Shown piece after piece: positions 1 through 11,892 of a DNA stretch of 64,000 nt. How positions within the stretch are numbered: position 1 is the first letter of the stretch; the number at the start of each line of letters is the position of its first letter. Location: contig OX465595.1 of the NCBI GenBank assembly GCA_950022295.1, forward strand, positions 220,623,770-220,687,769, written 5' to 3'. A program made the translations under genes and the position numbers. The notes under the pieces were generated by a model, which was given only the letters and a program-made list of their open reading frames with translations, did not search any database and was not told the DNA's origin. This DNA is from Bromus sterilis. Taxonomy: Eukaryota > Streptophyta > Magnoliopsida > Poales > Poaceae.

Positions 1-3000
1 GAGGAGCCCCGAGCCGGTCAGCCTCCTCCAGCGACCGCGTGGGCCAGCCTGGCTCCCACGGCCCAGCTGCTCCGCACGGCCCAGCCGCCAGTGGGCCGAG
101 CCCAAGATGGGTGAGGTCCAATTCCTTTTTTTTCTGCCTGTTTTTCCCTTTTCAGATTTTCCCCTTTTCCAGATTTTTCTAAGTCTAGAAATTGTTTGCT
201 GCTGATTCAATTTTGCGACGATAATTGCGAATAAATCGTAGTCCGGATCACGTTGCGCCCAAAAGGAATTTTGTTTAGAATTGTGTGTACTTCAGTTCAT
301 CTTTTGTGAGCATTTTGATTTGAGGTCATATTGATGGTGCAAATCTGTGTTGAAGTGGGCATCAGACTGTTAACTACTTTTAAATTCTGTCAAGTGCTGC
401 TGATGTTATTTTGTTCCAACTTTGATTGATGATTGGGACACATCCATGAGGCCTATTGCATTGATTCTTTTTGCATACTATTAAGCATCATGTCTACTTC
501 CATTATATGTATTGCATTGTCATGTTTACATTCCTGGTCATAGATATTTTTAGCTCCAAAGTTGCTATGCTGCTGTTGTTGACAACCACCTCTGTTTTTC
601 ACTAAGTCTGTAACTTTTCGATGCCATGTTGCATGCTTAATATCATTTGATCTGTTATGCCTATGACCTAGATTCTTGTTTGTACCTGATCACCATCATG
701 TCTAGTTCATGCTCATATATTGCTATGTCATGTTGCTGCACTTTTGCATATAGTTTTGCTCCTGTTTATACAACATAAAAATAACAGTTTCTGCCATGTT
801 TCTCTGATTTTCACTAAGTCCTTGACTAATAATGTTTTATTGCATTTTGCATAGGCTATAATTAGTTGTTCATGATGCCTTTTTGCATGATTCCTTTTGC
901 CATGCATTCCCTGCCATGTCTACTTCAATTGCATATCATTTTTGGGCATGTTTGCATTCATTATCCTGTCTATGCATTGCTCTAAAGTGTGCTTCCTGAT
1001 GTTGGCAAATTGTGTTCCAAACTTGTTTTGCTTATATCTTTTTAACTGTAACTCCGTTTGGAGTGTTCTTTATATGTATCTTGATTAGAATTTCATGTAC
1101 TTTGTGTTTATGCTATTGTTTTCTGCTGTTAACCAACCTAAAATATGGTTTAGGTCAGAACAGTACCAAATTTTTTCATTGTCGTGGGGCACTTAGTGAT
1201 ATGCCATGTTTAGGTTGTGCCTCACTTAAATTGACTAGAATAGATAGTTTATCTTATGCTTCACCTCTTTCCATGTTTGTGTGCTATGCCATGCTTGAGT
1301 GATATGCCATGTTAAAAAACTTTTGCTCACCTTGTGTAGCTAAACAACTTGAACCGATTCTAAATGTGTGGTATCGTCGTGTGTGACGAGTAATCCACTT
1401 AAATTGTTAGTAACCGCTCTCGATGGTAGGTGCGATGTCTCGTGTTGCTTCTTGTTGATGCTTGCTCGTGTTTGCGTAATAGTAATAGATGCTTGCTTGT
1501 TGATTGCTTTCGAGTGTTTACCGTCTTATGTGCTTCCGCGGGTACCTTTCGGAGACGATGCGAGCTTGAAATCAACTACACCTTCGGAACCCGACTTATC
1601 AACATGCAAGGACTGTACATTACTTATGATCCATTTGATTTCAACCAGTGGTTTGCATGCTAGTATAGGATAGGTTCGATGTTTGATCCTACCACATGCT
1701 TACAGCCTCTTTCAAACCGATACAACCATGTCCCCTCCCAGCAAACCATGTACTGCTTTGTTACTATTGCTCGTTGATCAGCCCCTGCTTAGTATGCATG
1801 CATAGGATGCTACGACTATTACCTCATGTTACTCCTTGGTTTTGGGCTATCACATTATTATATTGTTGTGGATGATATGATTATTATAATTTTAATTATA
1901 TTCGACGAAGGATGGAAGGTCTAGGCTATCCCGCCCCAACGCTTTGTTCCATTCGAGTCACCTAGGACCCGAGTTCCGGGTATTGTGTCTCTTGACGAGC
2001 GTTCCTAACTGCGTGTGGGATACTATGGGGTCCCCTTTTCTTACCTACCTTGCTTCAAACATTTCTAGTGGTGGACCGAGATGATTTACCATTTGAAACC
2101 CCGTGTGTGTGCTTGGTGGATCCCCTCGCAATTTTTAAACAACCCGGGCCAGCGGAGACATGGTTTCTCTGTTGGTCCACATTGGTGAGCTAGGGAAGTC
2201 CCCTACTGTCCAGGTGAGGCTAACCCCGACTTTGGCCATACGGAAGAGTCCGATCGAAGAGCGCGGCCGGCTCTTGGATTGGGTGTCGACTCCCCAGGGC
2301 CACACGGATTTGTGCGTTGTTAGTTAGAGGGACCTGTCGTTTCGGATCTCTCGGAACTAAATCATAAAATGGTTTCCTATGATGGGTAGCAACTGAGAGA
2401 TATGGGCGTGCGTGCGGAGCCTTGTAATGGGCAGTTGGTACATCCTTGCGGGGTTAAATATTTTCGAGAAGCCGTGTCCACGGTTATGGACGACTTGAGA
2501 CCTACTCCTTGCTCATAGACAACAACAACTGAGATAATCTTAATATAACTAGATCATAGTGTGTGTGCCTTGACCGCTTCTTCTTCGTCGGGATGCGAAG
2601 AGGAGGACAAGGATAGGATAGGTGTTATGTTTGCGTAAGTAGTTGATAGCAAGACATGTTGGAGGCAATTCCTTATTGAATGCTTGGCTTCTTATCTTAC
2701 TCTCTAGATCGTTAGCCACTTCATAAATGCTAGTGCGGCAACAACCTCACCACTTACCCCATCCTTACCGTAAATTACTTGTTGTCCTAGAATGACGAGT
2801 GATGAAGTCCTTGCTGGGTCAGTTGACCACTACAGTTGGATGTTGAGTACTTCTGTACTCATGATACTACCCCCAAACTCTTTTCAGGGTTCTTGATCGA
2901 CAACAGGTATGGTGATCGACGTTTCACGTGGAGACTCGACGACGACTAGTTAGGCGGATCCCGGCGGAGGGCCTGGACCCTTGTGGTTATGGGGATCGAT

Positions 3001-3257
3001 GTTTTTCTCTTTGCCACTAGGCATTTGATTGTAGTCTGTACACAGACATGTATCTTCCGCTGTTGTATTGTATTAAGGCAGTTGTATGCCGATTGTATGA
3101 GATGTTGTATCCTTGTATCTGTAATGTTGTGATATCATGTTGGAAATCCGGGGCGTATGACTTTGTCATATGTCGCGGTGGGACCGATATGTGCTTCGTC
3201 CCCGAATCTGGATGGAAACATCTAGATCTGGAACAGTACCGCATATCTGGCCTTACA
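1..3257 (+). mobile_element. Fam-A LTR, left-truncated copy (A1)
   Basis: This is the 3' part of a long LTR. It enters mid-LTR at the window edge and ends in CCTTACA at 3257, the same end as at 5217, 26670 and 31008. The GC-rich start (1-120) corresponds to the transcribed leader of the other copies and holds a splice-donor-like GGGTGAGG. The AT-rich stretch of roughly 300-1130 is longer than in the copies at 17700-18180 and 28620-29100, so this is a different subtype. From about 2890 to the end it becomes nearly identical to 30640-31008. No protein domain is present; short ORFs here are chance frames. It could be a solo LTR or the 3' LTR of an element starting left of the window. Confidence 0.8.
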
Positions 3258-3358
3258 TAGGTGACAACGGCGCCAAAAGTTTGCCTGATCTTTAGAGGTT
3301 GCCGTGGACCTGCACACAGAAACAAATAACTATGCTCCCACAGAGTTCAGAGAGGTTT
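3258..3358 (-). repeat. Fam-B LTR fragment between two Fam-A LTR pieces
   Basis: This 101-bp piece starts TAGGTGACAACGGCGCC and is nearly identical to 31009-31110, which is the right flank (TSD plus target) of the Fam-A insertion at 16325-31008. It shares private variants with that flank, for example CAACGGCGCC and AACTATGCTCCCAC. It therefore looks like a copied LTR-plus-flank junction and not an independent insertion. Confidence 0.75.
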
Positions 3359-5217
3359 CGCTTAACCTATTAGTAACCGCTTTCGACGGTAGATGCGATG
3401 TCTCGTGTTGCGTTCTTGTTGATGCTTGCTCGTGTTTGCTTCGTAGTAATAGATGCTTGCTCGTTGATTTCTTTCCAGTGTTTACCGCCTTGTGTGCTTC
3501 CGCGGGTACCTCTCGGAGACGTTGCGAGCTTGCGATCAACTACACCTTCGGAACCCGACTTATCAACAGGCAAGGACTATGCATTACTTATGATCCATTC
3601 TATTTCAACCAGCGGTTTGCATGCTAGTATAGGTTAGGTTCGATGTTTGATCCTACCACATGTTTACAGCCTCTTTCAAACCGATACAGCCATGTCCCCT
3701 CCCAGCAAACCATGTACTGCTATGTACTATTGCTCGTTGCTCAGCCCCTGCTTTGTATGCATGCTTAGGATGCTACGATGTTCCCCTGTTACTCCTTGGT
3801 TTGGGATATCACATTATTATATTGTTGTTGATGATATGATTATTATAATGTTGACTATATTCGACGAAGGATGGAAGGTCTAGGCTATCCCGCCCCGACG
3901 CTTTGTTCCATTCGAGTCACCTAGGATCCGAGTTCCGGGTATTGGTTTTGAGACTAAGCGTGCCTAACCGCGTGTGGGATTTTATGGGGTCCCCTTTTCT
4001 TACCAACCTAGCTTCAAACATTTCTAGTGGTGGCCCAAGCTGATTTACCATTTGAAACCGTGTGTGTGCTGGTCGGCCGCCAGTTGTTTACAAACAAACC
4101 TGGACCAGTGAGGACATAGTTCCCTTGCTGGCCCACCTTGTCCGGCTGAGGACCCGGTGTCCCATGTGTCATTAACCGGCTATCCAAACCTGCGACAGAC
4201 GGTTGAGACCAGATCGAGAGCGCGGCCGGCTCCTGAGATGGATGTCGACTCACCGGGGCCACCCGGATTTGTTCATTGTTAGTTAGAGGGACCTGTCATT
4301 TCGGACCACTTGGAACTAAATCATAAAATGGTTGCCTGTGATGGGTAGCAACTGAGAGAGATGGACGTGCGTGCGGAGCCTCATAATGGGCAGTTGGTAC
4401 ACCCCAGCAGGGTTAAATCTTTTTGAGAAGCCGTGTCCACGGTTATGGACGACTTGAGACCTACTCCTTGTTCATAGACAAAAACAACTGAGATAATCTT
4501 AATATAACTTGATCAACGTGTGTGTGTGCCTTGACTGCTTCTTCTTCGTCGGGATGCGAAGAGGAGGACAAGGATAGGATATGTGTTATGATTGCGTAAG
4601 TAGTTGATAGCAAGACTTGCTGGAGGCGATTCCTCATCGAATGCTTGGCTTCTTACCTTACTCTCTAGATCATTAGCCACTTGATAAATGCTAGTGCGGC
4701 AGCAACCTCACCACTTACCCCTTCCTTACCGTAAACTACTAGTTTTCCTAGAATGACGAGTGATGAAGTCCTTGCTGGGTCAGATGACCACTACAGTTGG
4801 ATGCTGAGTACCTCTGTACTCATGATACTACCCCCAAACTCTTTTCAGGGTTCTTGATCGACAACAGGTATGGTGATCGATGTTTCACATGCAGACTCGA
4901 CGACGACTAGTTAGGCGGATCCCGGCGGAGGGCCTGGACCCGTGTGGTTATGGGATCGCTGTTTTTCTCTTTGCCACTAGGCATTTGATTGTAATCTGCA
5001 CTCAAACATGTATCTTCCGCTGTTGTATTGTATTAAGGCACTTGTATGCCGATTGTATGGGATGTTGTATCCATGTAGCTGTAATGTTGTGATATCATGT
5101 TGGAAATCCGGGGCATATGGCATTGTCATATGTCGCGGTGGGACCGATATGTGCTTCGTCCCCGGATCTGGATGGAAATATCTAGATCTGGAACAATACC
5201 ACATATCGGGCCTTACA
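3359..5217 (+). mobile_element. Fam-A LTR, 5'-truncated copy (A2)
   Basis: This is the 3' 1.86 kb of a Fam-A LTR, matching 29152-31008 closely and of the same subtype as the copy at 25011-26670. It begins abruptly after the Fam-B fragment (CGCTTAACCTATTAG against CACTTAACCTATTAG in the intact copy) and ends in CCTTACA at 5217. The flank after 5217 is unrelated to any other copy. No coding capacity. Confidence 0.8.
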
Positions 5218-5906
5218 TGATGCCTGGTTTTTTCCTTCATAGTTTTCCATCAGATTGAGAGTTGTGTCATCTGGTCGCAGGTGGTTGAGTTTAGCGCGGA
5301 TCTTCATGCATCTTCACTTTACCTCTACAATGTGTGTTGAGTTGACGATCGTCCATAGAGAACTCGGAGTCGTTTTCTCAAGGTTTAGGGGTGTTGATGA
5401 CGCCTCTAGGGGGAGTGATGTCTTATTGACTCACTCTTTGAAGGGTGTCTGTGCTGTATCTTGTGTGTGCCGCGCAACAATTGTGATTATTTTTGCTCGA
5501 TTTTCCATAATAAACTAGACAGTCTGGTTTTCGCTCGGTTTTCCCTAATTAATTGAGTAACTCTTTTCTTCTTAACGAATTCAGGAATCCTGCCATTTTG
5601 AAGAAATAACCGTCTTACGAATATCGCCGCTCGCGTCTCCATGCCCATGATCTGCGACCCATGAAGCACTAATCTGTTGTATGTCCCACGAAATCTTCTT
5701 GTCACATGTTGACTCATTGCATCGTGTCTCATTGATTGTAACAAAATCATCCATCCGTCACAACTTTTCGCTTGATAGTTGTAGTCATCGCAACATTATC
5801 GGCGGCGGACACAACTCCCACTATCGTTGATCACAGCTCAACCGTTCGTCGGTCTCATAGTCCAATTGTTGGTTGCAACTTTCATCATCATTCGATTGTA
5901 GTCATC
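5218..5906. other. Unclassified non-coding DNA
   Basis: No domain, LTR end or repeat shared with the rest of the window was recognised. Short ORFs on both strands lack motifs. The stretch at 5480-5545 contains two related TTTTGCTCG/TTTTCGCTCGG motifs followed by TTTTCC, which suggests old repeat DNA. Confidence 0.5.
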
Positions 5907-5965
5907 TGATACGTTCCAAACGTATCTACTTTTCCAGAAACTTTTGCTATTATTTTCATTAAAAA
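5907..5965 (+). mobile_element. Start of a Fam-B-like LTR, truncated
   Basis: TGATACGTTCCAAACGTATC matches the 5' end of the Fam-B LTRs (TGATACGTCCCAAACGTATC read forward at 57796, reversed at 32526, 47082 and 52229). Homology is lost after about 60 bp, where the CACTA-like fragment begins. Confidence 0.6.
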
Positions 5966-6193
5966 TATATTTATAGTGACAAGGTCCTTATGTCATGTAA
6001 TATCAAAATTTGTCACCAAAAATGTGCTCTTGACAAAAATGGGTTGTCACGAGGTTTGCCATTGAAGCTCCATCATAGAAAATGAAATGATGACGGAATA
6101 CATCTTTTTATCATCGTGAGAATGGACTATCATTGACATTCCTTAATCTGTCATGGAAGATCCATTATAGATGATGGAAATTTTTGTTAGTAG
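5966..6193. mobile_element. CACTA-like DNA transposon terminal fragment (tentative)
   Basis: The segment has the short subterminal motifs common in grass CACTA elements: repeated TTGTCAC/TTGACA units and GATGGAAATTTTTGTTAGTAG-like wording at the end. Reversed, the end reads CTACTAACAAAAATTTCC, close to a CACTACTA... terminus but lacking the first CA. No opposite terminus, target-site duplication or transposase is seen, so only a fragment is claimed. Confidence 0.35.
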
Positions 6194-8101
6194 ATATACA
6201 ATTTTCTGTCACCGGTCTAGTGTAGGCCCGGTCAAGTGTGAGAGAACCTGAGTTCTCGGACCCCCAACGCATATGAATTCTGTTTTCCCATAATTAGTCC
6301 CCGCTACATATCAGGTAAATTCAGGCCATACATCCGTTTCTACCCCACGCGTCCCACACCCTTTGCCCGACCCCAGATTTCAGCACATTGCTGTCAGGTG
6401 GGTCCAAGGTTGATGATGTGGCTACTGTTAGGTGGGTTCAAGTGCGATGACGTGACTACTGTCAGGTGGGTCCAAGCGCGATGACGTGGATGCTTTCACG
6501 TGGGTCCATTTTTAATGAAGGGTCTATTTTTAATGAAGTGTTCATTATGATCTGGCATATGGTTCCACAACTGATGATGTCGTTGAAAATTCCATCTCGA
6601 TTAGAAGTTTGTCGGGGGGTGGTGTGAGGTGGTTCCGGAGAATGCCCCTCTCGCTCCTTCGTTCCTTTGTTCTCTCGTGTTCCTTGCCGGAAAGCGTAGA
6701 TAGAGCCACACCTTCTCTTTGTTCTTGGAAGTTGTTGTTAACGTTTGAAACGACACTGATACTGGTGAACTGGTGCGAGTAAACACAGGGGTTTACCCAG
6801 GTTCGGCCCATCCGGAGACGTAACACCCTACTCCTGCTTGTTTGATCTTTATTTCTGGTGGTGGAGAGGAACACAGTACAAGACGATCCTCCAGGAAGGA
6901 TCCCTTACACTACCCTCTTTTCCCTTCTTGTGGTGGATGTCTCTTTGTCCAAGGACGATTCCTTGGGTTTTCCTACCTTCCCCTGTTATTTAGGGTGCCT
7001 CTCAACGAGCCATGCGGGGCCAGCCGAGGCGACCCCTTTTCTTGGTGGTGGACGTCTCCCTTTTATATCTAAAGGGGATCGTCACAGGTCCACCGTCTTC
7101 TATAGTGATTGCGATTATAGTATTGGTCTTCATTCTTGCGTGTAGAGTCTTGAAGTCTTCCGGAAAGCTTCAGCGGTGGCGCGATGACAGCTGGGTCATG
7201 CGCGCACTGAGTGGCCATGGAGGCTTGCGCCAGGTGTCGCAGCTCTCTGCCACGCGGTGGCGGTTGTCCTCTAGAGCATTGAATGCCATGTTCGCCTGGT
7301 CGGGCGATGGGTGCTAGCTGGGGTCCCACTGTCTCGATGCCGAAGTGGAACGTTCCTCCGGGAGGTGGATGCTTCTCTAGGAAGCGGTGATTTTGGTTTC
7401 CTCTTGTCGATGTTCTTCCAGATGCGATGCATCGTGGCCGAGGCATCGTTTCCTTGTCAGTGTATTATCTGGTGGTTCTCATATCTTGCGATCTTGGTTG
7501 CAATCTACATGAGTTCCACTTCTTGCCGTCCTTGATGGAGAACAAAGGAGAGGCCCCTGCATTTTCCATTGAGATGGTCTGATAAGGTCCTTCCATGGGT
7601 AGGTAAACAGGACACCCAGGTTCCCGGTTACCGAAAAAGTTGAAACCAATGTAAATTAAAATTACAATATTCAGGATCATTTCCAAAAATATAAAGGGAA
7701 GCAAATTTTAAAAATGTCAGTGAAATAATAATGTAACACTCAGTAGCATGCAAACATTCAAGGTCTTACATACAATCTGTTTTCACAGTAATTGAAATGA
7801 AAAAGAGTTTTTAAAACAAGCACGTAAGCGGGTGATTGACACGAGAAAAATATAGCCTCCATAGAAAAGGGAATAGAGCAGTGTATTTCTCTCATACGAC
7901 GGGGTAGAAAAAATTGTAGTGTGTGGGTGTGCCGGTGTACCGTAGTACAGAAATAAAGTAGATAGGTAAACAAGTATTTTATTAATCTCTTTTGAGAAAC
8001 AAAATTACAAGATCCCATTATAGAAATGCGCTCCATGGCCTACTAGCGTGACTAGACAATGGTGATGTGTGATCTCATGGTTCCCGAGGTCTCGAAAGAC
8101 T
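6194..8101. other. Unclassified repeat-like DNA outside the Fam-D LTR
   Basis: About 1.9 kb without a recognisable gene. It contains the 34-bp minisatellite at 6391-6508. At about 6788 there is a GGGGTTTACCCAGGTTCGG motif of a kind recalled from several grass repeats. 7200-7540 is moderately GC-rich. AT-rich DNA runs up to the Fam-D LTR start. The short ORFs (for example 7069-7446 reverse) show no conserved motif and I do not call them genes. Confidence 0.45.
6391..6508. repeat. 34-bp minisatellite, about 3.4 copies
   Basis: Units begin CTGTCAGGTGGGTCCAAG, CTGTTAGGTGGGTTCAAG, CTGTCAGGTGGGTCCAAG and a final partial CTTTCACGTGGGTCC, at a 34-bp spacing. Each full unit ends in GATGANGTG plus about four bases. 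It is followed at 6509-6540 by two copies of ATTTTTAATGAAG. Confidence 0.85.
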
Positions 8102-8368
8102 TGTCGGGGGGATAATTCTGAGAACCGTCATGATCAGCAAGAAGGCCTCACACTCAAGACGAAGGGAGTCGGCTTATGGGACGACTCATTGAAGAGAAGT
8201 CCCAGAGGAAGATGCGTCCTGTATAGCAACCGTCTTATAAGACAAAGGACCGATGCACAAGGAAGGAGTCGAAGCCACCTTGGGGGACAAGATAGCCGCC
8301 AAAGAGATAGAATAGGACTCCATCTCATGTAGTAGTTGGACTGGTTGTAAACCCTAGAACCTGTCCTG

Positions 8369-8375
8369 TATATAA
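8369..8375 (+). promoter_or_regulatory. TATA box of the Fam-D LTR
   Basis: TATATAA followed by GCCGAGG. The same motif stands at 62552-62558 in the second Fam-D LTR, at the same distance from the LTR start, as expected for the U3/R promoter. Confidence 0.6.
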
Positions 8376-8447
8376 GCCGAGGTCTCGGGACGTCCTAAGG
8401 GAGAATCATCTTAGACTAGTTCTTGAGACACCGGCGACTTCTAGCGC

Positions 8448-8452
8448 CCTTG
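8448..8452. repeat. Target-site duplication CCTTG (left)
   Basis: CCTTG directly precedes the Fam-B LTR start TGATGGC at 8453 and recurs at 52230-52234 directly after the Fam-B LTR end GTATCA at 52229. Removing one copy and the block between restores GCCCTTGTAATCGAG, the reading in the uninterrupted Fam-D LTR at 62630. Confidence 0.85.
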
Positions 8453-9071
8453 TGATGGCTTCACGCCCCTCGTTGGTTACCCCAAGTGGAAGGTTGAGAT
8501 GTAGATAGTAGAAAATTTCCCTCGGTAAAGATACCAAGGTTATCAATCCAGTAGGACTCCAAGTTCTGCAAGTAAGTGACAACGACGCTAGAAGTTTGCC
8601 TGATCTTCAGAGGTTGACGTGGACCTTCACACGGAAACAAATAACTTTGCTCCCAACGAGTTCAGAGAGGTTTTCAATCTCTCCGGTCTTGTTTACAAAG
8701 GATCAAACACAAGCGGGAAATAGTAGTGGTGATTGAAACGGAAAGGAAATAAAAGCAGCAAATAGTGGAGGCGTAAACAATGGTGGAAATATGGACCGGA
8801 GTCCCATGATGTTCACTATTGATGTCTCTGTACCAAAAGACGATGAAACAACTATGCCTGGTGAACAAATTACAGCTGGGTAATTGACAGAATTATAAAC
8901 GCACCGCAATGCTAATTATGCTACAAGAAAGTTAGAGGCTCAATCGTATGGGAAGTATGCCAAGGCAAGTAAACCGTTTATTTATCAGCATCTACTCACT
9001 AATCATCCACCTTGAGATATCTATCCAGAACATCTTGCTGGTATAAAGTTGCGAGCCCCACCCAAAGTGTA
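8453..9071 (-). mobile_element. Fam-B LTR, partial, outermost left end of the nested block
   Basis: A reverse-oriented Fam-B LTR whose outer end TGATGGCTTCACGCCCC matches the LTRs at 16200, 45432 and 50611. It breaks off near 9071 (after CCCAAAGTGTA), about 0.6 kb into an LTR that is 1.65 kb elsewhere. With the LTR ending at 52229 it shares the CCTTG duplication, so these two ends came from one integration, although the DNA between has since been rearranged. Confidence 0.75.
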
Positions 9072-9199
9072 CAACCAAGGGTTGCTTACTTCACCTGGAT
9101 CTGCACACAACAACAAATAACTTTTCTCCCAACGAGTTCAGAGAGGTTGTCAATCTCTCTGACCTTGTCGTTTACAAAGGATCAAACGGACAGTTGAAA

Positions 9200-10071
9200 T
9201 TTAGGGCAGTAAAACTGAGCCTAATCCCAGCTCTCTCATGCTATAAGTCTTTTTAGCCATTCGATTTCACATCTAGATGATCTCTGGCCATCAGATCTGC
9301 TCTCAATGTCACGTCTATCACGTTTGCGGCTGTCCTAAGTGGACGCTACTCCAGAAGGAAAAACCAAGCAATGTGGTTGATTGGGCCTCCCGTCCCGAAA
9401 GCCATCTGATCCAGAAAACCCAGCGAGCAACTCCGCCTTTCCTCACCCGGCCCCATCCATCACTTCATGCTCCAGATATAACCACTTGCCGGCGAAGGTG
9501 AAGCGAAGAATAGGCAGCGGCGGCGACCGCTGGGGAAAGGTGTTCCCGTCTAGCAGTTAAGGATTGCTTCTCTCCCAACGCCGTCTCCACCTCCTCCCTC
9601 TTGCCCTGTCCAGAGTAGAGCGGACAGCGACGCTACCACCTCCTCATGAGAGCGAGGAGAGGTAGGGGAAGACGGATAGGCAGATCCAGCGGCGAAGAGA
9701 AGAGCGAGGAGAGGTCTGATCCGACGACGAGAGTCGGCAAGGATGGCTGCTGGAAGCGGGGCCGTGGCCGAGATCCAGGCTGGCTCCAGGCGTAGGCGGA
9801 GGCAGATAGGCGGATCCCGGCAGTGGATCAGAGCAGCAAGATAAAAGACTCCGTGGTGGTTCAAGGTTTTCCTTCATCTCCTCTCTCTCTCCCTCTATCT
9901 CTCTCTCTCTCTCATATCCCCTCTTTGGTCTTATGGATGAGGGCATCGACTGTAGGGGAGGCTGAAGGCTGAGTTCGATGTGGCCTTTTCATTAGTGTTG
10001 CTCCGTGGATGAAGCCCTCGAACCCTCTGAAGGTGCCCACCATCGCACCGGCCCCGTGTCTTATATAAGGA
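9200..10071. other. GC-rich, promoter/5'UTR-like DNA inside the Helitron-like insertion
   Basis: This part has gene-start-like composition: GGGCCTCCCGTCCC and CCCATCC-type boxes, a TATAACC at about 9476, then GC-rich purine/pyrimidine DNA and a CT-rich microsatellite (about 9867-9915). A long ORF exists on the minus strand (9550-9864) but has no recognisable domain and low-complexity content. I infer a captured gene 5' region. The gene itself is not identified. Confidence 0.35.
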
Positions 10072-11275
10072 CTTTTTTTAGGGTACACAATTGCATACCA
10101 GATTTTTATAGAAGGCAGAAAAATAGTTACAAGAATCCCATTTTCGATGCAAACATCTAGATGGGGCCCGTCACACACTCAACTCCACCACTACCTAAAG
10201 CTAACTCCTTGTGACATGTCGTGGCCTTCGATCACCCACACTCCTCCATAGAGCTAGCTCTGATATAATCTGCTCAGTAAGCCTACTTGGGTCACACCAG
10301 ATGTCCCTCCTGTTAAACACTATAGCATTTCTTTGTTTCCACAATGACCATGCCACAACTATAATCATCATATCCAGCGTCTTCCTCTTCGTACGTTGGC
10401 CCAGGGTTCTGGCCTGTAGCCACTAGTCGTCGAATCAATCCTCAGCCGTAGGTACTGCCAGATCAATCTGCATCTCAGTGATGCACCTCCACCAAGTCTC
10501 TCTTGCGTAAACACATTGCACAAGAATGTGATTAATCGTATCCATGTCTTGCAAGCACATGAAGCAAGCAGAGGCATCATCCTGCAAACCATGCCGCACT
10601 CGTTTGTCGGATGTCCAGAGCCTTCCTTTGACTGCTAACCACGCGAAGATCTTGCATTTAAGCGGCGCCCGACTTCTCCATATGCATTGATCCATCGGAT
10701 CTTTGGTACGGCCTTGGCATAGCCGATCATAAACCGATTTCGCGGAGTAGCGCAAGGATTTATCGCTAGGACAAGTGAAGCTATCCCTCGCGTTAGGGTT
10801 GCACTCCACACTGGCCACAGCCGTTTGTAGGTGCATATGCTGGATCTGAGCAGTGAAAGAGATCACGCCTTGTATGTCTTCCAGCCAAGCATCTCCCTCC
10901 ATTCCTTGCACTACCGTTCTCTTGTCGACGGTGGTCCCCAACACCATGCCAACAATGGCTGGTGCAATGTCCCTAGCTGTGCGTCCATTCAGCCATCTAT
11001 CTCGACAAAACAGCACCTCCCCGCCATTCCCCACTTGCAGCATTACTAGGCTGTCGAACACCTCTCTCGCTTTGTCGTCCGGGATCATGTTTAGGCCTTG
11101 CCCCGGTCTCTCCGGCTCAGTCCTCCTGAGCCATTCCCACCTGAAACGAAGGGCCAGGCCTTGCATGGCCAAGTCTTTGATGCCTAGCCCACCATAACAC
11201 GTATGCTTTGATGCAGCGGTGGATGGTCTTCAGTTCGTAGCTGCATTGCGCTAATTCATCTCATTTGTGGGCTTA
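10072..11275 (-). pseudogene. LINE retrotransposon, 3' part with RT zinc-binding domain (5'-truncated)
   Basis: The 3' end of a non-LTR retrotransposon ORF2. Reading on the minus strand, an open frame from about 11275 to 10435 contains a YGGLGIKD motif followed by the RT zinc-binding region: WRSRAPLKCKIFAWL, then CFMCLQDMDTINHILVQC with the Cys-x2-Cys...His-x4-Cys pattern. After a stop at about 10435 the typical C-terminal wording (AWSLWKQRNAIVFNRRD) continues to about 10210. A 3' UTR then ends in a short A tract (T-run at 10073-10079 on the plus strand). The RT catalytic core and endonuclease are missing, as in a 5'-truncated insertion. No clear target duplication was found. Confidence 0.8.
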
Positions 11276-11718
11276 ACAAAATCCATGGATCAATTGGTCG
11301 ACAGGGGACCCCGATGTAGCAAGGTATGGAATGCAAAATTAGTGTAGGGTTCGCTCAAGACATGCAGTTCTTTTTTATTCTCCCTGTAGAATGTTAATGA
11401 ACTGTTCAATTTTTTTGCAGGAACAAGGTGTACAAGTAACTTTTTGTAACCGAGAAACTCATCTTTAGTTTGTGTTCCCAAAAAACATGATTTTAGTACA
11501 TAAGTGTTCTTGCAAAATTGATCCATAAACATACCACAACAAGAACAAATACATCAACATAACAATTTGTTGTTTTATTGCAGGTACTCAATAGAGTTGT
11601 TTTGCTGCATTCAGAATCAAGATCCATGTAGTACATGCCTCGCGTGCTATGTTGTTCTTATTATATTATATCAAATTAGCATCTAAGGTGTTCTTTGATT
11701 TATAAATTTTCTCTCCAG

Positions 11719-11892
11719 GGTACTAGGCTACCTCTCATTTCTTCCTTCGGTGAAATCTTCCCAACATCTATGGTTCTCATCCTGCCGCTCCTTGCGAGGT
11801 TCCAGTCTGCCTTCCTTCCCCACTCTCACGGGAACGCTGATTGGGGCAGCACATGGGTCTTTTCCTGAGAGTGCCATGGAACCCCTCTGCAT
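11719..11892 (+). other. Exon-like block in the Helitron-like insertion
   Basis: Preceded by TTCTCTCCAG and followed by GTGAGC. Between them one frame (starting GTA at 11720) stays open for 57 codons. Composition is higher in GC than the flanks. The translation is not one I recognise. The splice-like borders and open frame suggest a captured exon but do not prove it. Confidence 0.3.

Larger units (their letters stand above)
8102..8452 (+). mobile_element. Fam-D LTR, left half (split by a 43.8-kb insertion)
   Basis: Starts TGTCGGGGGGATAA and aligns through to 8452 with 62277-62634, the second Fam-D LTR. It stops at CGCCCTTG. The homology resumes at 52235 (TAATCGAGAGCTCC), so the two halves make one LTR of about 559 bp, close to the about 560 bp of the second copy. 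Fam-D is assigned to the Tat lineage of Ty3/gypsy from the protease-region wording downstream (54180-54560). The exact TG start is inferred from alignment. Confidence 0.75.

Noticed and set aside
6194..6222. Alternative CACTA end at CTAGTG (about 6222)
   Set aside because: The better match to a terminal inverted repeat is TTTTTGTTAGTAG ending at 6193. Neither has a confirmed partner end.
9550..9946. Minus-strand ORFs of about 100 residues in the GC-rich part of the Helitron-like insertion
   Set aside because: Low complexity, no recognisable motif, and overlaps a CT microsatellite.
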